A stretch of DNA of 13,887 nt. It comes from Hepatocystis sp. ex Piliocolobus tephrosceles (taxonomy: Eukaryota; Apicomplexa; Aconoidasida; Haemosporida; Plasmodiidae). The stretch covers positions 1-13,887 of the forward strand of contig CABPSV020000546.1 in assembly GCA_902459845.2 (NCBI GenBank), read 5' to 3'. Below the pieces are notes generated by a model. It was not told where the DNA came from and did no database searches. It saw only the letters and a program-made list of their open reading frames with translations. Positions 1-7,200 of this stretch are shown here, in pieces (the first letter of the stretch is position 1; the number at the start of each line of letters is the position of its first letter). Position numbers and translations under genes: made by a program.

Positions 1-112
1 TTATATATATATACTTATGACATATATACATAATATTACGTACTCATAAAAATATATAAGATATATTTTCACAATACTATTTGCAATAAATACCCATTTT
101 ATTTTATTTATT

Positions 113-147
<35 letters not shown>

Positions 148-321
148 ATTTTTTTTTTTTTTTTTTCATATTAAGTTTATACAAAACGAACACAATTAAG
201 TTGAATACTTTTATTTATTTATTTTTTTTTTTTTTTACAATTCCAAAAATAAATATTATATAATTAAAAATTTAATCACATTGCAGTATAAATATTAACA
301 CAAAAATAAACTTAAAACAAA
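1..321 (+). promoter_or_regulatory. Upstream/5' leader region of the PDI gene
   Basis: This non-coding stretch consists of TA-rich sequence, a compound microsatellite (101-166), a second T tract near 222-236, and an A-rich leader running into the PDI start codon. The bases just before the ATG (AAAACAAA) fit the A-rich start context usual in Plasmodium. Poly(dA:dT) tracts of this kind are typical nucleosome-poor promoter sequence in Plasmodium. No defined transcription-factor motif could be supported by eye. The promoter role is inferred from position only. Confidence 0.5.
101..166. repeat. Compound microsatellite (TTTA)n-(TTA)n-T18
   Basis: TTTA tetranucleotides pass directly into about ten TTA trinucleotides and then an uninterrupted T run. 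It lies about 155 bases upstream of the PDI start codon and is likely to vary in length between isolates. Confidence 0.85.
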
Positions 322-726
322 ATGAATACAAAATACCTATCTTTTTTATTATTGTTAATTCCCTATATTTTTAAAAATCATGTGAGCGCACATGAAGATT
401 TGTTTAATGAAAATGTAACAACCATGCATGATGGTGAATTGAGCAAGTTTATTACAAATAATGAAATAGTCTTAGCTATGTTTTATGCCCCATGGTAAAT
501 ACTAATTAATGCGTTTATATATATTTTTTTTCTGTTCATATGTCAATGTCAATAACTTCATATAAAATAGTGCCTTTCATGTGTTAGTATATTTAAAATT
601 ATTGTATAACCAATTTTAATAAATTTGTACTTTAATAAGTTATGAACCTTACGTACATACGTTAATGACAAAATTTGTAGAATTTGTAAAATTTGTAAAA
701 TTTATCGAATTTACCGAATTTGTTGT

Positions 727-777
<51 letters not shown>

Positions 778-2066
778 CTGACATCTTCAGGTGCGGACAT
801 TGTAAAAGATTAATTCCAGAATATAACGAAGCAGCTAACATATTAATAGAAAAAAAAAGTAATATAAAATTGGTAAGTATAGATGCTACTACTGAAAGCG
901 CATTAGCACAGGAATATGGTATTACAGGATACCCTACATTAATATTATTCAATAAAAAAAACAGAATAAATTATGCAGGTGGTAGAACAGCAAAAACTAT
1001 TGTTGATTGGTTGTTACAAATGACTGGTCCAGTTTTAATAGAAATTACAGAAAATATAGAAGATGTATTGGCAGAAAACAAAGTAGTAGTTGCATTCTAT
1101 TTAGAATATACATCACAAGATACTGAACTATTTAAAAACTTTAACAAAGTAGGTGAAGAAAATAGAGAAGTTGCTAAATTTTATATAAAAAAAAATGACA
1201 AGCATGATAAAATATTTTGTTATAGAAAAGATGAAGATAAAGTAGAATATGATGAAAAAATTCCATTAGAAAATTTTATAATAACTGAATCATTCCCATT
1301 ATTCGGTGAAATAAATACTGAAAATTATAGATTTTATGCAGAAAGTCCAAAGGAATTGGTGTGGGTTTGTGCTTCAAATGAACAATATGAAGAAATAAAA
1401 AAAGAAGTTAGATTAGCAGCACAAGAATTGAGAGATAAAACACATTTTGTTTTATTAAATATTCCAGAATATACTGATCATGCAAAAGCTTCATTAGGTT
1501 TAACTGAATTCCCAGGATTAGCTTATCAATCAAACGAAGGAAGATATTTATTAAGTAATCCAAAAGAATCATTAAAAGATCATAATGCTATAATTAATTT
1601 TTTTAAAGATGTTGAAGCTGGTAAAATAGAAAAATCATTAAAATCAGAACCAATACCAGAAGAAGATAAAAATGCCAATGTTAAAGTTGTAGTAGGTAAT
1701 TCGTTTATAGATGTAGTTTTAAAAAGTGGTAAAGATGTACTTATTGAAATTTATGCTCCATGGTGTGGACATTGTAAAAAATTAGAACCTATATATGAAG
1801 AACTAGCAAAAAAATTAAAAAAATATGATTCTATTATTATAGCAAAAATGGATGGTACCTTAAATGAAACACCACTTAAAGATTTCGAATGGTCAGGATT
1901 CCCAACTATCTTTTTCGTAAAAGCTGGATCTAAAGTACCTTTACCATATGAAGGTGAAAGATCGTTAAAAGGTTTTGTCGATTTTTTAAATAAGCATGCC
2001 ACTAATACCCCTATCACAGTTGAAGGAGTAGGTGAAAGCGGAGAAATAGATACAGAAGAATTATAA
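322..2066 (+). CDS. PDI8: Protein disulfide isomerase, ER, a-b-b'-a' type (two exons)
   Basis: This thiol-disulfide oxidoreductase forms and rearranges disulfides in proteins folding in the ER lumen. Exons are 322-494 and 791-2066, joined in frame across a split Trp codon (TG|G), giving 482 aa. Residues 1-23 are a hydrophobic signal peptide ending VSA. Domain a (about 24-130) has WCGHCK at 58-63, cis-Pro106 in GYPT and the conserved Arg123. Domains b and b' (about 131-350) lack active-site cysteines. Domain a' (about 351-470) has WCGHCK at 382-387, cis-Pro429 in GFPT and Arg448. The C-terminus is acidic and ends TEEL, a KDEL-class retention signal. The length and layout match the classical Plasmodium PDI named PDI-8; the symbol is by family resemblance, not by a search. 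Oddity: the buried Glu before the first active site is Met53, whereas a' keeps Glu377. The start was chosen because it gives the signal peptide and has a good A-rich context. Confidence 0.95.
495..790 (+). other. Intron of the PDI gene (296 bp, phase 2)
   Basis: The donor is GTAAAT at 495 and the acceptor is TTCAG ending at 790. Splicing rebuilds the Trp codon of the first active site and restores WCGHCK. The intron holds a short tandem array of AATTTGTAA-like 9-10-mers (about 669-728) and then 48 consecutive T (730-777), ending 13 bases before the acceptor. Unspliced RNA would stop at once, because the Trp codon would be followed by TAA. Confidence 0.93.
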
Positions 2067-2344
2067 TTTATTTATATTGCACTGATAATTAATAATTTTA
2101 TTGTAGGGAGATACATACAGAGTTATATAAATAATTTGATTCGTATATATATATTATACCCCTAGGTGTATATATATATATATATAAATGCCTAATTGTG
2201 TAAATATATATATGAAGTAAATATATGTTATAAAAAAAAAAAATTATTCAACTATATACGCATATGTACATATATGTATGTGCGTGTATGTGTTTATGTT
2301 TTTTCATTCTTTCTTTCTTACTTTCTTACTTTCTTACTTTCTTA

Positions 2345-2393
<49 letters not shown>

Positions 2394-2472
2394 TATTAAT
2401 AAATAAGTAACTTATTTTATGATCAATTTAAGTATTGCGAAAAAAAAAAAAAATTACCTTTATTCTATACAC
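2067..2472. other. 3' flank of PDI: TA-rich palindrome, TTAC/TTTC microsatellite, T46 tract
   Basis: Non-coding. It holds an imperfect TA-rich inverted repeat centred on CCTAGG (about 2144-2187), an interrupted CTTT/CTTA microsatellite (about 2308-2346) and 46 consecutive T (2347-2392). The 67-aa open frame here, ending in a Phe run, is only a reading of these tracts. PDI polyadenylation probably falls in this stretch, but no site can be fixed. Confidence 0.7.
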
Positions 2473-2803
2473 TAATAGTAATAGTAACAATAATCGTAAT
2501 AGTAATAGTAACAATACTCGTAATAGTAACAATAACAATACTCGTAATAGTAACAATAACAATACTCGTAATAGTAATAGTAACAATACTCGTAATAGTA
2601 ATAGTAACAATACTCGTAATAGTAATAGTAACAATAATCGTAATAGTAATAGTAACAATACTCGTAATAGTAACAATAACAATACTCGTAATAGTAACAA
2701 TAACAATACTCGTAATAGCAACAATAACAATAATCGTAATAGTAATAGTAACAATACTCGTAATAGTAACAATAACAATACTCGTAATAGCAACAGTAAT
2801 AAA
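2473..2803. repeat. 24-bp minisatellite, about 14 units
   Basis: The unit starts CGTAATAG and recurs exactly every 24 bases from 2495 to 2783, with a partial copy at each end. Units differ at only a few positions: AATAGT versus AACAAT in the middle, and ACT versus AAT at the end. Because 24 is a multiple of three, the array is open on the + strand (octapeptide RNSNSNNT and variants, frame 2435-2836) and also on the - strand. No gene-like sequence flanks it and the frame starts in a poly-A run, so it is best read as a non-coding minisatellite. Confidence 0.95.
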
Positions 2804-3359
2804 AAAAAACTAATGAAGTTATCTTTATTACACTGATGTGTAAGGATAAAATAATAAATAACTGAATGTTAATAATTCATAGTGATATGAGAAGAAAAAA
2901 AAAAAAAAAAAACTCATTTTTTTTTTTTTTACGTCAATCTATATATTGCCTTGTTCCTAGTTGTGTGTTATACATATATATGTATATATTAACTAACAAT
3001 TGAAAGAGCATATTTAAATATGTTTACATATCCACTATTGAAAAAAAAAAAAAATTGGTAAAGTACGGTTATTTTATTTTTTATTTTTTTACAATAGTTA
3101 CTAAATGTCTATTAATATACCTGTGCATAATAAATATATGTAACAAAATGTGTACATGCGTGTATATGCTTTATATGCATTTTTCTTTTTAATAAACAAA
3201 ATGCTTAAATTTTATATTTAAGACGAAAATTTGTATTTATGTGTAAGCAATGGGTTTACGTATATATAACATATAGACAAAAACTACCTATTTAAACACT
3301 TTTTCTAATTATACTCTTTATAACATTTTATTTTTTTTTTTATAATCATTTGTATGTAG

Positions 3360-3399
<40 letters not shown>

Positions 3400-3887
3400 T
3401 TGCAACGGCGGTGATACAAATCGTCTACTACAAAAATAAGAAAAAAAAAAAAAATGTGTGATAAATCATGGACTAAAATTATATAAAATGATCACTGGAT
3501 AAAAAAAAAAAAAAAAATGAAAAAAAAACTTTTTTTTATTTTCTGGAAAAGCATCTTATATTCCACAATATGGATACATATGCATACATATACATGTATA
3601 TGTACGTTTGTTTTGTTATGCATCTTTTACTTCTACCAACTTTATGCAAAATGTTTTCACATGTCCACGAAGCTTACCTTAAGCGAAAGTAAATTAATTG
3701 TCCACTCGTACATTATCTCTTTCATTCAATCCGTTTTCTTTCTTTTTTTTTTTTTTACGTTTGAAAAAAAAAAAATAATATATGTCAAAACTTTCACATA
3801 TGAATATAAAAAAGGCACATGCGTTATATAATATATTTGTTCACTTTCATAAACAATAAAACAATGTAATAAACAATGTAAAAAAAA
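2804..3887. other. Intergenic region, A/T tracts only
   Basis: No gene is supported. The stretch holds an A18 run facing a T14 run across a 4-base spacer (2895-2930), many A and T homopolymers including A31 at 3367-3397, and TA/TG-rich sequence. A 104-aa + strand frame at 3517-3831 starts inside a poly-A run, has no recognisable domain and is treated as chance. It probably contains the PDI 3' end and distal promoter sequence for the S1 gene. Confidence 0.65.
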
Positions 3888-3900
3888 AAAAAAAAAAAAA

Positions 3901-4238
3901 GAAACGTATATATATACTTATAAGAACATGCTCATGTTCCTATAAATATGTAAAAAAAAAAAAAGAAACATATATAATATACTTGTAAGAACATGCTTAT
4001 GTCCCCATAAATATGTAAAAAAAAAAAAAAGAAACGTATATAATATACTTGTAAGAACATGCTTATGTTCCCATAAATATGTAAAAAAAAAAAAAAAAAA
4101 GAAACGTATATATACATGTAAGAACATACTTTTTATGTTCCCATGAAAATGTAAAAATAAAAAAAAAAAAAACGTAGATATACATATAAAAAGATGCTTT
4201 TATAAATGAATATGTAAAAAAAAAAAAAAAAAGAAATA
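3901..4238. repeat. 65-70-bp tandem array, five copies, upstream of the S1 gene
   Basis: Copies begin at 3901, 3965, 4031, 4101 and about 4171. Each starts (GA)AACGTA/AACATA, then has a TA-rich segment, AAGAACATG...ATGTTCC, ATAAATATGTA and a poly-A run of 12-18. Copies 1, 3 and 4 carry GAACAT facing ATGTTC as an inverted repeat with loops of different length. Copy 2 has one arm mismatch (ATGTCC). Copy 5 has decayed and lost the first arm. The array ends less than 40 bases before the S1-gene start codon, so it sits in the 5' leader or core promoter. Confidence 0.9.
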
Positions 4239-4269
4239 AAAAATGTGGAGCTCAAAAACAAGTAAACAA

Positions 4270-4278
4270 ATGAAATGA
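4270..4278 (+). promoter_or_regulatory. Two-codon upstream ORF overlapping the S1-gene start
   Basis: ATG AAA TGA lies at 4270-4278. Its stop codon overlaps the main start codon (ATGA at 4275-4278). The upstream ATG follows ACAA and so has the better start context. This geometry is known to permit termination-reinitiation in other systems; an effect here is inferred. A third ATG at 4280 opens the remaining frame and closes soon after. Confidence 0.55.
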
Positions 4279-7200
4279 TATGTTTCGTATTATTGATCGT
4301 TCTGCTTTATTCTTGTGTATACAACAATGTAATACATACATATGCATATCTTTGTAAAGTACCTATTAATAAAATATTTGTTATAAAAAAATATAAGAAC
4401 AAACCTTTATATAACAATGGCGATCATGATTTATTCGAATATTTTGCAAAAATAGCTACTGAGGAAGTAGAACAAAACAAAACTATAAAGAAAAAAAAAA
4501 GTAACCATAGTGTTACATATATTCAAAAATTACCTAAAAAAAAATTATTATTAAAAAAATGGAAATATGATTTATTTGAAAAAATCAAACAAAAAATGAA
4601 AAAAGATGAAGAATTAGGCAAAAAAACACAACTATGTAAATATAAATACAAATTACCTATTGATTTTTTTAAATTAGGGGACCAGTTAAAAGCTAAAATT
4701 GTATGTACACAAAAACATCTTGTTAAGTTGGACATCAACTCAATACACTTAGCACACTTGTATATTAAAAAATTTTTTAACGATAAAAATAATATTTACC
4801 AAAAGTATAAAGTAGGTACATATATAGATGTTGTTGTTTGCTATATCCATAAAAAAAACTGCATTATACAAGTTACAGATAATGAAGATGAAATAAAAAA
4901 TTTAAAAAATAATTTGAATCGTTTGAGGGAGTTTACTTCAGAGCAGAAAGTAAGGAATCCTGAGAATGTACTTGACCAAACATTGTCGAATAACACTGAT
5001 AGGGATAAACAAATCGACTCGTTATATATTGATAAAAAAAATGTTACTCTTAATGAGATTGAAGATGTAAATGGAGTTGAAGATGTAAATGGAGTTGAAG
5101 ATATGGAAGGAGTTAAAGATATGGAAGGAGTTAAAGATATGGAAGGAGTTAAAGATATGGAGGAAATAAAAAAAAAACTGCAGCTAACCTTTAAACATAA
5201 CGATGATAATATAAATGATTTTATGTATGTAAAAGAAGCAGACGTTGATGAAAAAAATAGGCCCTTAAAAAAAAACATAACGAAATTAAAGGTAGAAGAC
5301 GAAGTGGATGGATTTGTTAAATACATTAATGAAGATGGAGCATATATAGATATAGGTTGTAAAACACTTGCATTTTTAAACCTCGGTCATTATAATAAAG
5401 ATCCACGACAATTTTTTACTCATACCCCAAAAAAAAAAAAAATACAAATAAATGATCATATAAAAAATTTAAAAGTGAGAAAGATTGATATTTTGAATAA
5501 TAGGATTGAGGTTAGTATGTATACTATGCAAGAAGAAGCTTGTTTACGTATATTAACTGAAAAAGAGACAATAAATGAACAAAATAAATATATCCCTTGT
5601 CCAAATTATATTATATATAACTATCACATGATTAATTATATAAAAAAACTAAACGAATTAAAAAAAAAAAAAAAAAAAAATTTAACTAATAATGATAAAA
5701 ATATAAATATACATAATTTATTTGAAAAAAAAGAGCATCTAAGTGAAATGAAAAAAGTAAAAGAATTAAAAAAAAGTCAATTAAAACAATTTGTACTTAC
5801 ATATAATGAATTAAATTCACCTAGTACGAATTATGAAACAATGATGGAAGATAATAAAGATAATATAGAGTTCCAAAAAGAAATTGGAAATAAAATAATT
5901 AATCAAATAAATAAAAATAAAATAGATTTACATTATCTAAGAAAACAAAATAAACAACTAAAAGAAGAAATAAATTATGCTACTAATTATGAACATTCAG
6001 AAGATATAAATATAAAAAATGAATCAAATGAAAAGAATAATATAAACAATTTTATAAATAAATATGATTCTTATTTTGATACATATACACGACCAGAATC
6101 AAGTGAAGAGATAAATCGGGGTAAATCCGAGGATGATACATATGGTGAAAACATATACGGCAACGACATATACGATAACGACATATACGATAACGACATA
6201 TACGGAAACGACATATACGATAACGACATATACGATAACGACTTATACGGTAACGACTTATATGATGAAAAAGCAAATAAAGATAAAATAAATAAACATA
6301 ATTATAATCATACTGAAAGTGATAGTAACAAATCTACTTTATTATATTTAAAAAAAAATATATCAAAAATAAAAAGAAGTGTATTAGATGAATATAATAA
6401 TAACAATAATAATACGAATGGGTTGAAACAAAAAAATTACACAACTGGTGATATTAACAACGTTGATAAGAATGTTAAAAATAAAAATAACAATATAACA
6501 CATGAACCAGTTTTAAAAAATCTGTTTGGAAAAAGGAAAGTTAAAAATGTAGATAAAAATTATAAACACGCAAATGTAAATCAACTTAATAGGATAAATG
6601 ACTATCATGACTATACTGACGAAATACAAACAAGTAATAAAAATAATACATCCTATAAAGGAAAATTGATGGAAACTTATTTAAATGATATAAGAGATGG
6701 TGAGGAAGAGGAGAAGGAAGAAGAAGAAGAAGAGGAGGAGGAGGAGGAGGAGGAGGAGGAGGAGGAGGAAGAGGAAGAGGACGATATTGAAAACGTGGAT
6801 GTCGAACAAACAAAAATAAAAAAAATATATGATTATCTGTTGCCTAATGTAAATAAAAAAAAATTACCTTTTGAGCATGCTACTGATATTGAATTTGACC
6901 AGAGTAATAGTGACATAAATAAACAGGATATGGAAAAAGAGGATACGGAAAAAGAGGATATGGAAAAAGAGGATACGGAAAAAGAGGATACGGAAAAAAA
7001 TAACGAAGATTCATTTTTTGACATAAAAGATGAACTGCAATATATTTTGAATCAGAATATAAATATGAACGTCGCACATAATGAGGAAAAGTGTATAGAA
7101 GAAGCATCAAAATTATTTGGAGAAGATATAAAAACATGGTATGATAAAATGTATTATTACTTTGGTAGTCCTGACAATGTATCACTAGATAATTTACAAA

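Noticed and set aside
870..2066. A PDI-like gene starting at the internal Met at 870
   Set aside because: It would omit the first active site. Exon 1 (322-494) plus the acceptor at 790 restores the signal peptide and WCGHCK exactly.
2196..2399. 67-aa frame ending in a Phe run
   Set aside because: It is a translation of TA/TG microsatellite and the T46 tract; it has no gene-like content.
3517..3831. 104-aa + strand frame in the intergenic region
   Set aside because: It begins in a poly-A run, is rich in Phe/Lys homopolymers, has no clear signal peptide plus domain structure, and the adjacent sequence is repeat and tract DNA.
3901..4238. A CRISPR-like array
   Set aside because: The copies are contiguous tandem units with poly-A ends and no unique spacers, in a eukaryotic-type genome with spliced genes.
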